Shown here in pieces: positions 20,079 through 28,911 of a stretch of DNA of 64,000 nt; position 1 is the first letter of the stretch, and each line of letters opens with the position of its first letter. The stretch is from assembly GCA_032718475.1 (NCBI GenBank), contig JAUCBJ010001123.1, positions 1-64,000 of the forward strand, read 5' to 3'. Source of the stretch: Nemertoderma westbladi. Lineage: Eukaryota; Xenacoelomorpha; Nemertodermatida; Nemertodermatidae. The notes under the pieces were generated by a model that worked only from the letters and a program-made list of their open reading frames with translations, searched no databases and was not told the DNA's origin. A program made the translations under genes and the position numbers.

Positions 20079-23000
20079 CTCCGACCTTTGTGACACATAT
20101 AAAGGATTGCTTCTCAGAACAATCCGGATCGTCGGACGAAGAGTCAGAAGACGACGACGTATATTCTGATGGAGATGAACAACCATCGATCGCGCTTCTG
20201 ACGACTGACCAACTAAAGGGATTCAGTGTAATTCCGATTAAGATTACTGGCACAAAGGGGAGCAAGAGAATCTACGCTATCCTGGATTCAGCCTCATCTC
20301 ACAGCTATGTGGATGAGCAGATAGCTGATGTAGTGACGGATCTCAAACAAGGTAAGCGCGTCAGCTATACCGTAAGTAGTATGCACGGACAACGTGCAAT
20401 ACCAGTGACACGAGTTAAGTTAAACTTAGACACTCTTCTTCCAAAATCGCAACACAGCGAAAAGGAGAGGTCTTTGTTACCCTTCAAGGATTTGACTTTT
20501 GCGGCCACAAAAGACTTTATTAACCTACTAGGTCCTGTCCCAGAACAATCCTTGGAGGACCGTAAGTATTTCAGACACCTTGGTGTACCTGAATGTCCTG
20601 TCAATTATAGATCGGTAGCAATGCTGATCGGGACGGACCAATTCAATCTACATCAAGTGTGGGAAACCAGACCATCGGCAGTCGTAGCGGGAAACGCATA
20701 CGCCTGTAGAACGCCGATAGGGTGGTATACTCGAGCGCCTGTGCGCACACTGGACATAAGTGACGAGGAAGACGATGTACAAAGTACATGTAGTTTATTA
20801 ACTACAAATTCAATTCATTCCTTTTCACATGACGTGGACTATACTACCTTACATACAAGACATGACAGACGTGTGACTAGTATGATAAGTCACAAGGAGC
20901 AGCTAATCCACCAGGTGAGTTTAGAACTTGGGGAGAAGACGAGTCAGCTAGAGATTCCATCGACGACAGATGATAACGCCGGAAGGCTTGCGAGTCTACC
21001 TACCCCAACAACCTCAACAATGCCCGTCGATATCGATGATGACGCGTTGAGAAATCATCAAGTGGAACAAGCTGCATTGGACAAAGAATTAACGGAGAAG
21101 ACTATCAGGTGGTTAGAACAAGATACAGCTGAACCTGGTAGCTACGAACCATGTATGTCGCAACAGGAGAAACAATCTTTGAGGATCATGGAAGATACTA
21201 TCCGCCAGACGAAAGACGGACATTATGAGGTAGGGATGTTATGGCGTAGCCAAAGTCCTAAACTCATAAATAACTACCCGCTAGCTTTAAGACGTCTACA
21301 CTCAATACGACAACGTCTATTAAAGGACGAGAAAGCCCATCTGCAGTACAACACTCAGATGGAGACGTATTTGACCAAGGGATACGCTATCCGGATGACT
21401 AACCCAGAGGTGACTGACCAGACGTACTACTTGCCACATCACTTCGTGAGACACCCCGACAAACCAGACAAAGTACGTGTAGTCAATGACTGTGCGGCTC
21501 TGTTTGAGGGAATGTCCCTCAATAGCGAATTGATGGATGGACCAAACATGAATAATTATCTTATGGGGGTGATTATGCGCTTCCGTCAGCGTCAAGTAGC
21601 CTTTACTTGTGACGTAGAAGCTATGTTTCACCAAGTGAGAGCGTTAGAGCGAGACAGAGACAGTTTGAGGTTCCTCTGGTACCCGGAAGGAGACTTAAGT
21701 CTACCACCGGCGACTTACCAAATGCAAGTTCGCGTTTTCGGTGCCAGAGACAGCCCAAACTGTACGATGTACGCCCTAAAACAAGCCGCTAGGGATCAGA
21801 AACATTTATATGACCCAGAGATAATTAGGATTGTGGAGCGTGACTTTTACGTCGACGACGGTTTACAGAGTTGCGACAAAGTAGAACGTGCTACAACAGT
21901 AGCACTACAATTACGGGACTGCTTAGCGGGCGGAGGTTTTAACCTCACCAAATTCGCCTCAAACAGTGCCGAATTAGTAGACTCATTCGGAACGACTGAG
22001 CGTGGAGGTGGTGACATAGACCTAGAGTTCGAACCACTACCGACGACCAAGGTGTTGGGGCTCTTTTGGGACCCAAACACGGACAACTTTCGAGTGAAGG
22101 TGAGACTGGACAGTCAAGAAAACACACTGACAAAGAGATCATGCTTGTCAAAATTGAGCCGATTGTTCGATCCATTAGGATTCATCAGTCCAATAATACT
22201 GCAAGCCCGCATTTATATGCGCAGTATTTGGAAGGATGGACTGACATGGGACGAGCCGATCTCATCAGACCAAGTGGACTTATGGAAGACCTGGGAGGCA
22301 GAATTATCTTCGCTAGAGGATTATTCCATACCCAGAGTCTACTTTCCATTACAAACAACATTTCCTGACAACTTGGAATTACATTGTTTTTCTGACGCCA
22401 GTGACAACGGTTTTGGTGTGGCAGCGTACTTGCGCAGACAAGTAGACTCAGAAGAATTCGATGTTTCGCTCATTACTTCTAAGGCAAAAACAATGCCTAC
22501 TAAGTATATGACGACACCACGAGCTGAGCTACAAGCCGCAACCCTGTCAACCACCATCGTGAACCTTATACAGACAGAACTACAGTCAAGTTTACAGATA
22601 TTTTATTGGACTGACGCGACGTTGGTTTTATTTTACATAAACAACGACACACTTGAATTCAAGACATTCGTAGCTAACCGTCGCGCGGAAATTCTAGACC
22701 GTTCAATAAAGGAAGATTGGCGACATTGTCCCGGACCACAAAACCCAGCCGATATTGCGTCGCGAGGAATGATGCCTGAGGAATTCTGTAAACCGGAAAA
22801 CAAAGAATTTTGGCAACACGGACCTCAATTCTTACAAAGATCAACACTAAATTGGCCACCACTATATGACAACAAGTCTAACACTATCCCTAAGGATGCC
22901 GAAATCAAGAAACCAAAAAAGGGGAAGGCAAAGAAAAGGACGACGGCGGCAAAACTCAAAAAAAAACCGAAGGCGAAATGGAAGGATATAACTTCAAAGG

Positions 23001-25435
23001 TCAAGAGAGGAAGACTTGCGAGCCTTTCTACACCAGACATATCGCCAGACGTATCGCCAGACACGTTTCTATACGGTCAACCAGACGTTTTGCCAGACAT
23101 GTCACAAAATGTTCTACCAGACACTAGTGACATACTGACAAATAGTAAAGCCGCAGTTTCCCTATTGGAGCGGCCTTCTGTTGACAAACAACCAGACGCA
23201 TTACTAGACAGTCGACTAGACATTTTGTCAGAAACATCACAAAATGTTCTACCAGACACTAGTAACATATTGACAAACAGTAAAGCCGCAGTTTCCCTAT
23301 TGGAGCGGCCTTCTATTGACAAACAGCCAGACACGTTACCAGACGTATCGCCAGACACGTTACTAGACGGTCAACCAGACGTTTTGCCAGACACGTCACT
23401 AGATGTTTCGCCGGATGTTCCGCGAAACATTTTACCAGACATGTCACAAAATGATATACCAGACACTAGTAACATATTGACAAACAATAAAGCCGCAGTT
23501 TCCCTATTGGAGCGGCCTTCTATTGACAAACTACCAATTTTGACGCACTTGAGCAACCATAAGCACGGTGAAACCTCATGTATTACAGATGTGGGTAGTA
23601 CCTACGCTAATGTAAATACAGGTGTTACTCTGCGCTCAAGAGACATACCAAACTTGCAACCTATGGTGAGACCCGGGATTAATATCGGCAGAAAAATAAG
23701 TTTACCGAAACCCACTGACCCCATAGAGTTCAAACCACCATTAACGATCGACTTACAAAGTACTGACAATCAAGGTAAGAAGACGAAGAAGGACAAATTA
23801 CTTGTAGACCCGGACGGATCAACAGTCAACAAGGGAATACTTACCGGCGGACCCGTGGGCCCTTCTAGTAAATCAAAACCTTCCAAAATCTCCATTGACT
23901 TACCTGATGACGTCACAAATACTTACGTCGACCGTATTGTAAACCTAACAGATTCTTGGACAAACGCTTGCCGAAAATTAGCGTGGATTGTACGTTTTGT
24001 ACAATACGTTAAAGGCAAACGAGACTTTACACGTCGACTTACATTGACTGAGATTGACAGGTGTGAGATTAAATTAATTCGCCATTACCAACTGCGATAT
24101 TTCGCGCGCGAATTCACATCTATAAATCAAGGTCAACCAATCAAGTCGTCACCAATATTGAGTTGGAGTCCGATAATTTATAATGGCTTAATTTGTCATA
24201 AATCTCGGCTTCAAAACATTGACTTTAACACAAACTTTAGATACCCAATAATAATACCGCAACATCATGAACTACAACGTGCAATGATACTGGACGCACA
24301 TTTACATCTGAAACACGCTGGAAGACACCACTGTCTTTCCTACTTACGTACAAGATTTGTATTAATTAGACCCAGTAAAGCGTTAAGTTCAGTGACACGT
24401 ACGTGTATTATTTGTAAAAAGGTACACTCTAGAATAGGTACCCAAGAAATGAGTGAACTTCCACAAGCACGACTTCAAGCATTCAGACCACCTTTTACAG
24501 AGACTGGAATTGATTGCTTTGGTCCCATACATACGAAACGTGGACGTATACTAGTAAAACGCTGGGGACTGATTTTCACATGTATGTCCAGTAGGGCAGT
24601 TCATATTGAACGTGTGATGGATCTTTCCACCAACGCGTTTATACTAGCATTGCGGCGATTTATCGCTAGACGCGGACTAGTGAAATGCTTGTACTCAGAC
24701 CAAGGGACAAACTTTGTTGGTGCTCGAAATGAGATTGCTAGAGCCTTTAAGAAATTAGATCATGATCAAATCTCGAACGAACTACAACCTCACAAGATTG
24801 TTTGGAAGTTTAATCCTCCAGATAGTCCTTGGAGAGGCGGAGTCTGGGAGAGATTGATTAGATCTATCAAAACGGCAATGGCAAAGGTCATTCCAGTAAA
24901 CCACATATTAACAGACGACCAACTGACAACATTGTTTGTTGAAATCGAGGCAATACTAAATACTAGACCAATAGTATTAGTACCCGATGACAAACAATCC
25001 CAGTTTGCATTAACACCTGCACACCTGCTAATGCAGGCACCGACAACATTGACGCCTATTTCAATTCCAACAGAAAGCGATAGCTACGGTAGAAAAGCGT
25101 GGAAAATCACGCAACTACTAGCTAACAAATTCTGGGAAATATGGCAAAACCATTATTTGCCCTCTATTTCTGCCAGAACAACTTGGTACAATAACACCCG
25201 CGCATTAAAACCGGGAGATCACGTGCTGTTAGCGGAAGTGAATCTAAAAAGACGCTTCTGGATAACAGGTGTAATTTTAGCCACACATCCATCTATGGAT
25301 GGAGTGACAAGAACTGTGACAGTACGGACAATTGACGGTCGTACAGTAGACAGACCGACTCAACGTCTCGTACTTCTTGAAGAGACTCGTAACGAGTCTG
25401 GAGACTACAAATCTCCACCTAATACTAGTAAATAA
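20075..25435 (+). CDS. BEL/Pao pol polyprotein: protease, RT, RNase H, integrase
   Basis: An open frame of 1786 codons whose ATG overlaps the gag TGA (ATGA). Domains in order: retropepsin-like protease with LDSASSHSYVD (Asp71); reverse transcriptase, about residues 440-700, with YVDD at 592-595; RNase H with SDASD (Asp774) and WTDA; a low-complexity insert, about 985-1155, with three NILTN-KAAVSLLERPS copies; integrase HHCC zinc region (HLHLKHAGRHH, CIICKK); integrase core with GIDCFGP (Asp1480), SDQGTNF and PWRGGVWERL; and a C-terminal DUF5641-like region (LKPGDHVLL). All catalytic motifs seen are intact. The true N-terminus probably lies upstream through the 19856-20074 segment. It is expected to be processed into enzymes that copy and insert the element. 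Confidence 0.93.
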   Translation: MTPTFVTHIKDCFSEQSGSSDEESEDDDVYSDGDEQPSIALLTTDQLKGFSVIPIKITGTKGSKRIYAILDSASSHSYVDEQIADVVTDLKQGKRVSYTVSSMHGQRAIPVTRVKLNLDTLLPKSQHSEKERSLLPFKDLTFAATKDFINLLGPVPEQSLEDRKYFRHLGVPECPVNYRSVAMLIGTDQFNLHQVWETRPSAVVAGNAYACRTPIGWYTRAPVRTLDISDEEDDVQSTCSLLTTNSIHSFSHDVDYTTLHTRHDRRVTSMISHKEQLIHQVSLELGEKTSQLEIPSTTDDNAGRLASLPTPTTSTMPVDIDDDALRNHQVEQAALDKELTEKTIRWLEQDTAEPGSYEPCMSQQEKQSLRIMEDTIRQTKDGHYEVGMLWRSQSPKLINNYPLALRRLHSIRQRLLKDEKAHLQYNTQMETYLTKGYAIRMTNPEVTDQTYYLPHHFVRHPDKPDKVRVVNDCAALFEGMSLNSELMDGPNMNNYLMGVIMRFRQRQVAFTCDVEAMFHQVRALERDRDSLRFLWYPEGDLSLPPATYQMQVRVFGARDSPNCTMYALKQAARDQKHLYDPEIIRIVERDFYVDDGLQSCDKVERATTVALQLRDCLAGGGFNLTKFASNSAELVDSFGTTERGGGDIDLEFEPLPTTKVLGLFWDPNTDNFRVKVRLDSQENTLTKRSCLSKLSRLFDPLGFISPIILQARIYMRSIWKDGLTWDEPISSDQVDLWKTWEAELSSLEDYSIPRVYFPLQTTFPDNLELHCFSDASDNGFGVAAYLRRQVDSEEFDVSLITSKAKTMPTKYMTTPRAELQAATLSTTIVNLIQTELQSSLQIFYWTDATLVLFYINNDTLEFKTFVANRRAEILDRSIKEDWRHCPGPQNPADIASRGMMPEEFCKPENKEFWQHGPQFLQRSTLNWPPLYDNKSNTIPKDAEIKKPKKGKAKKRTTAAKLKKKPKAKWKDITSKVKRGRLASLSTPDISPDVSPDTFLYGQPDVLPDMSQNVLPDTSDILTNSKAAVSLLERPSVDKQPDALLDSRLDILSETSQNVLPDTSNILTNSKAAVSLLERPSIDKQPDTLPDVSPDTLLDGQPDVLPDTSLDVSPDVPRNILPDMSQNDIPDTSNILTNNKAAVSLLERPSIDKLPILTHLSNHKHGETSCITDVGSTYANVNTGVTLRSRDIPNLQPMVRPGINIGRKISLPKPTDPIEFKPPLTIDLQSTDNQGKKTKKDKLLVDPDGSTVNKGILTGGPVGPSSKSKPSKISIDLPDDVTNTYVDRIVNLTDSWTNACRKLAWIVRFVQYVKGKRDFTRRLTLTEIDRCEIKLIRHYQLRYFAREFTSINQGQPIKSSPILSWSPIIYNGLICHKSRLQNIDFNTNFRYPIIIPQHHELQRAMILDAHLHLKHAGRHHCLSYLRTRFVLIRPSKALSSVTRTCIICKKVHSRIGTQEMSELPQARLQAFRPPFTETGIDCFGPIHTKRGRILVKRWGLIFTCMSSRAVHIERVMDLSTNAFILALRRFIARRGLVKCLYSDQGTNFVGARNEIARAFKKLDHDQISNELQPHKIVWKFNPPDSPWRGGVWERLIRSIKTAMAKVIPVNHILTDDQLTTLFVEIEAILNTRPIVLVPDDKQSQFALTPAHLLMQAPTTLTPISIPTESDSYGRKAWKITQLLANKFWEIWQNHYLPSISARTTWYNNTRALKPGDHVLLAEVNLKRRFWITGVILATHPSMDGVTRTVTVRTIDGRTVDRPTQRLVLLEETRNESGDYKSPPNTSK

Positions 25436-26095
25436 TTAGGAGTTTACAAATAGATTTCCACGTACCTGTACACCGTAGTAAGGACAGCGGTAGAATTCCA
25501 TTGTCTTTATATGTGAACATTGAGGGTGGTACCCTTATGTGTCACATAGGAGCGGGATTTGTAGGTATAAGAAATGGAATTCTACTTGGAACTCACAATA
25601 TTGAGACATTTTCGAAATTTTAGACAATCCATTTGGATTTGAACATTTTTTAAAAATTTTCTCCAGTGAATAGATTTCAGGGTACAGTCGGGTGGAACTT
25701 AAAATTAGAGAAACAAGAGAGGAAGACTTGCGAGCCTTTCTTAAAATTTTAATTAAATTTTACACGGTCTTGTTTCAATAAGTTACGTCAAAATAGACTC
25801 CCCTATATTTATTACTAATTCTTGACTGCTTATTTTCTGATAATAGTTTGGGATCAAAAAGTGAGTATTTTAGACTCACAGCCAGTTTAGCCCAAATTCG
25901 TTTTTATTTCGGCAAAAAATTTTAGATAAGAAGCAGCGTGTCATTAAAGAAACCCTAGATCTTAGGCTATGGGTAGTAGGTTAGAGCGTTGTCGAGCCCA
26001 AAGGGCAGACGAAACTCTCACGTCTCCTCACAACTAACTACAAACTCTGTTGTATTCCCTCTAGTAGTAATGATTATGTAACTACACCCCTAATT
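25436..26095 (+). other. Spacer between pol and the third ORF
   Basis: Non-coding. It contains a large hairpin, an internal polypurine-tract-like GGAGCGGG at 25549-25556 and motif copy 6 at 25721. Confidence 0.6.
25490..25585 (+). promoter_or_regulatory. 96-nt nested hairpin after pol, containing a PPT-like GGAGCGGG
   Basis: The outer arms GTAGAATTCCATT (25490-25502) and AATGGAATTCTAC (25573-25585) are perfect complements. Inside lie TATGTG...CACATA and GGGT-GGT-ACCC. GGAGCGGG at 25549-25556 resembles the terminal polypurine tract at 28905-28911. Possible roles are an RNA element or a relic of an earlier 3' end. Confidence 0.6.
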
Positions 26096-26737
26096 ATGGA
26101 GAAAGGGATACAAGGAGAGCCGAGATGGGGATATGATATCCAAGAGGAGGCAGCAGCGCCATTCGAAAGATTTGGAGCCAAGGACTACACTATATTCGGT
26201 ATAAAGGAATTATCGGAAAGTACAGCGAAACTCGCGAGAACTAAATATGACTCAAATGTATTAAAGAGAAGGCAAAACGCATTAAACGAAAGAATCGAAA
26301 GTTTGCGCAAAACCTTCAATGAACTTTACCCGTACGACGCTTTGTGTGATACGGGAGACATTAGCGAAGACCCCGATACTGAAATTAGTCGTTTGTATCA
26401 TACCATGCAATACCTAAAGGCGCACGAACCTATGCCCGCGGTACGCGATGAATTCGATGGAATGCATCTTTACAGACGAACTCGAGGGGACGATAGAGAA
26501 ACCAAGGAAGCATTTTCAGTTTATAAACTTTATTATCAATGCGGTTCTTGTATGCGCGAACAACGAAATGCGATTCCGATGCGTTTGAATAAGGAAAATC
26601 CCGAACCGATATTGGCGAGGTGTTCGAACCATCAACAACTATGTTACCCTATGAAGGCGAACGTATCGTGGAGATTACGGATGAATCACGGCAGACGCGC
26701 GCGCCTATCGGTCACCTTGGTGATGATTTCGAAGTAA
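26096..26737 (+). CDS. Third ORF of element B, N-terminal part (ORF3a)
   Basis: 213 codons, starting 660 bp after pol. The protein is acidic and helical in its first half (SLRKTFNELYPYD), with a CGSC pair near residue 150 and more cysteines near the end. It has no signal peptide or transmembrane segment, so it is not a typical env. It overlaps ORF3b by 118 nt in another frame; the last codons in the overlap are probably not protein-coding. Either a frameshift joins it to ORF3b or one base has been gained or lost. The element A homologue keeps one frame throughout (with stops), which favours a single ancestral ORF. No known family is recognised. Confidence 0.55.
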   Translation: MEKGIQGEPRWGYDIQEEAAAPFERFGAKDYTIFGIKELSESTAKLARTKYDSNVLKRRQNALNERIESLRKTFNELYPYDALCDTGDISEDPDTEISRLYHTMQYLKAHEPMPAVRDEFDGMHLYRRTRGDDRETKEAFSVYKLYYQCGSCMREQRNAIPMRLNKENPEPILARCSNHQQLCYPMKANVSWRLRMNHGRRARLSVTLVMISK

Positions 26738-28104
26738 CTACTACGATCACTGACGATCCTTTAGAGGAACTTCTTGAGATAGAAAGGAACCTCCCGAAGA
26801 AATCTCAGACGGAGATTCGACAACTTGAAGCAACAGATGCTATAGTTTGTATACAACCTTCAGAAACCTACCAACCCATAGATCCAGATGATTACGATTA
26901 TAGTGTGGGAGGAAGCACTCGACCAATTGGAGATCTTATATATGAACGAGTGTGGTACCCTGCCAATACGATGTGTGGTAAATGTGGCGTCGCTGGACAT
27001 CATATGACAAAGTGCAGTGGAAAGCACATTACTACGACTCAGCTAATCTGTGGATGGTGTGGAGATCAAGGGTCTCATACCTTTTATACTTGCTGGAGAT
27101 TTATGGCTCAATGTACTTATTGCAATATAAAGGGACATCGAGCATCTGAATGCCAACTAAGAGACATACCTTATGAACACGAATCTGTAAAACTCGTGAG
27201 AAAATTATTCGATGAGTGGGAAGATTTAGCCGACGAACATGTATCGGCACAAAGAAGACGGTTTCCGATGAGGGCGCATCTTGGATTTTGGGCGGTAAAT
27301 CACCAGACGATGATGTCGGAAGGATATATCTCCGCTATGCCCCAATATGACGAACTTATCGAGGTTGTCGATATTTTGCCCCACGACAGTGGATTCCGAG
27401 TAGTGCGCGAGTATCTACTGCAGATTCACCCAGATAACAAAAACACGTGGAATTTTCAGAAAGTCGTTAATCGCATTACGTATGGTGAATTCGATCGTTT
27501 CCGAAATGAAAAGCGGAACAAAGGAGCTTGGTTAACCGTTGCATGGGCGTACCGAGCCGCGTTTTACCACAAACGTATACGAGCGAGCGTATTCGAGGAA
27601 GAGGAGGTCCTAGAGGCGACAAATATACCAGCCACTCCGGTTGCGCCGTCTGCACGTCACCCTCGGGAGGACGGACAGGGTAGGATCATACGGGTCCAGA
27701 AAGTGGGCCAACAATTAAAGAAAATTATTAATATAGAAGAACGCAAGGGAGTTGAGCCGACTATTCGAATTACTCGGGATACGGTATCGCTTCCTAGAGA
27801 ACCAACAGGAGGATCGGGACATACACCAGCTGATCAAAAGGGGGCGCAAGCTACTCTTGGATCTGCGTCGTCCGCTTCTCGCGCGTTCCCAGACGTTCTA
27901 CCAACTGTAGTGACAACTGATCGGTCACGAGGAATCGGACGAGGATTTGGGATGCCAAATAGACGAATTTGCGAGGAAATAGTCGCACCATCTCTCAACG
28001 TCCAAACGAAACCAGTGACTCGCCCCACAAGTCCCATATCGCGAGCAAAGTCACCTGTGCGCAGTTTTCGAGGACGCGGCAGGGCTCGATCAACAAAACT
28101 ATAA
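26620..28104 (+). CDS. Third ORF of element B, zinc-knuckle part (ORF3b)
   Basis: 494 codons. Three cysteine-histidine knuckles stand in a row: CGKC...H...C (119-132, CX2CX4HX4C), CGWC...H...C (144-158, CX2CX5HX4C) and CTYC...H...C (165-178, CX2CX4HX4C), at 26974-27153. A charged helical domain (about 185-345) follows, then a proline- and serine-rich tail ending in arginine-rich RGRGRARSTKL. Element A has the same second and third knuckles, the FM[AT]QC linker and a basic tail. The knuckles are nucleocapsid-like, so RNA or DNA binding is likely (inference). No function is known to me for such an ORF in BEL/Pao, which normally ends after pol or carries an env-like ORF. The upstream ATG choice is uncertain because of the overlap with ORF3a. 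Confidence 0.75.
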   Translation: MFEPSTTMLPYEGERIVEITDESRQTRAPIGHLGDDFEVTTTITDDPLEELLEIERNLPKKSQTEIRQLEATDAIVCIQPSETYQPIDPDDYDYSVGGSTRPIGDLIYERVWYPANTMCGKCGVAGHHMTKCSGKHITTTQLICGWCGDQGSHTFYTCWRFMAQCTYCNIKGHRASECQLRDIPYEHESVKLVRKLFDEWEDLADEHVSAQRRRFPMRAHLGFWAVNHQTMMSEGYISAMPQYDELIEVVDILPHDSGFRVVREYLLQIHPDNKNTWNFQKVVNRITYGEFDRFRNEKRNKGAWLTVAWAYRAAFYHKRIRASVFEEEEVLEATNIPATPVAPSARHPREDGQGRIIRVQKVGQQLKKIINIEERKGVEPTIRITRDTVSLPREPTGGSGHTPADQKGAQATLGSASSASRAFPDVLPTVVTTDRSRGIGRGFGMPNRRICEEIVAPSLNVQTKPVTRPTSPISRAKSPVRSFRGRGRARSTKL

Positions 28105-28902
28105 AAGGGAGGGCAAGGGTGGACGGAAGACTCGTGAGCCTTTCTTGTGAATTTGTGATTTATTTTGAATTATATGTTTTATATTTAATTAGTAAGTTTT
28201 GTATTCTGGAAAAACTCATATTTAGCAAGATTTATATTTAGTAAGAATTTATATTTAGTAAGATTTACATTTGCAAGATTTATATTTTATATTTGTAATT
28301 ATTCCGAACTTATGCAATTTATATTGTTCCGAATATTATGCAATTTATATCTTATAAGCAGTATTTGTATTTACAGTGAAATAGAAAGTAAGAGTAGATG
28401 GAAGACTCGTGGGCCTTTCTTATAGTTTCATTTGTAAAAGTGTTATATTTTGTATTTAGAAAGTTTTATAGTCAGAAAGTTTTGTGCTTAGAAAGACTCA
28501 TATTTGTAATTATTCCGAATTTATGCAATCTACATTTAGGCACGAAAGTATTTGTAATTATTTGAATTTATGCAATATTTGAGATGCAATAGTAGATGGA
28601 AGACTCGCGAGCCTTTCTTATGATTTCATTTATTTGTATTTGTAATTACTTGAATTTATGCAATATTGAGATGCAATAGATTTATATTGGTGAATTTAAT
28701 TTAGATTTGTATTGTACTTACTTAGTAAAGCCTTAACTACGTAAAGTTTGAATTTGTAATTATTTTGTATCGAATCATTATGTAGAAAGGAAGTATTGTT
28801 TGAAATTTAATTGTAAATATGTAAGTACGCCCTAAGTATTCTATAGATTGATTGATTATTGGTGAAAACCGTATATTTTATGCACGATAATATCATGTTT
28901 TC
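28105..28902 (+). repeat. 3' untranslated region of element B with degenerate tandem blocks
   Basis: AT-rich, with TATATTTAGTAAGATTTA-type short repeats and three blocks that each open with the 17-nt motif (28125, 28400, 28598) followed by CCTTTCTTRTRG and later TTTGTAATTATT and TTTATGCAAT words. No gene. Confidence 0.65.
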
Positions 28903-28911
28903 ATGGAGCGG
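28903..28911 (+). promoter_or_regulatory. Polypurine tract of element B (ATGGAGCGG)
   Basis: The GGAGCGG core ends exactly at the base before the 3' LTR and matches the element A tract. Confidence 0.7.

Larger units (their letters stand above)
17854..28614 (+). repeat. Nine dispersed copies of a 17-nt motif, GGAAGACTYGYGAGCCT
   Basis: Copies start at 17854, 19591, 19675, 20981 (variant GGAAGGCTTGCGAGTCT), 23009, 25721, 28125, 28400 (one change) and 28598; most continue with TTTCT or ACC. In gag they read as KTREP or KTCEP, in pol as GRLASL, and four are in non-coding DNA. Conservation across two frames and untranslated DNA means the nucleotide sequence itself is shared. None is in the LTRs. 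Copies 2 and 3 belong to one 84-bp duplication. Confidence 0.88.

Noticed and set aside
22284-22300. Tenth copy of the 17-nt motif (GGAAGACCTGGGAGGCA)
   Set aside because: Several mismatches in the core; could be chance within pol.
26096-28104. env-like gene in element B
   Set aside because: No signal peptide, transmembrane helix or glycoprotein cysteine pattern; zinc knuckles and basic tail point elsewhere.
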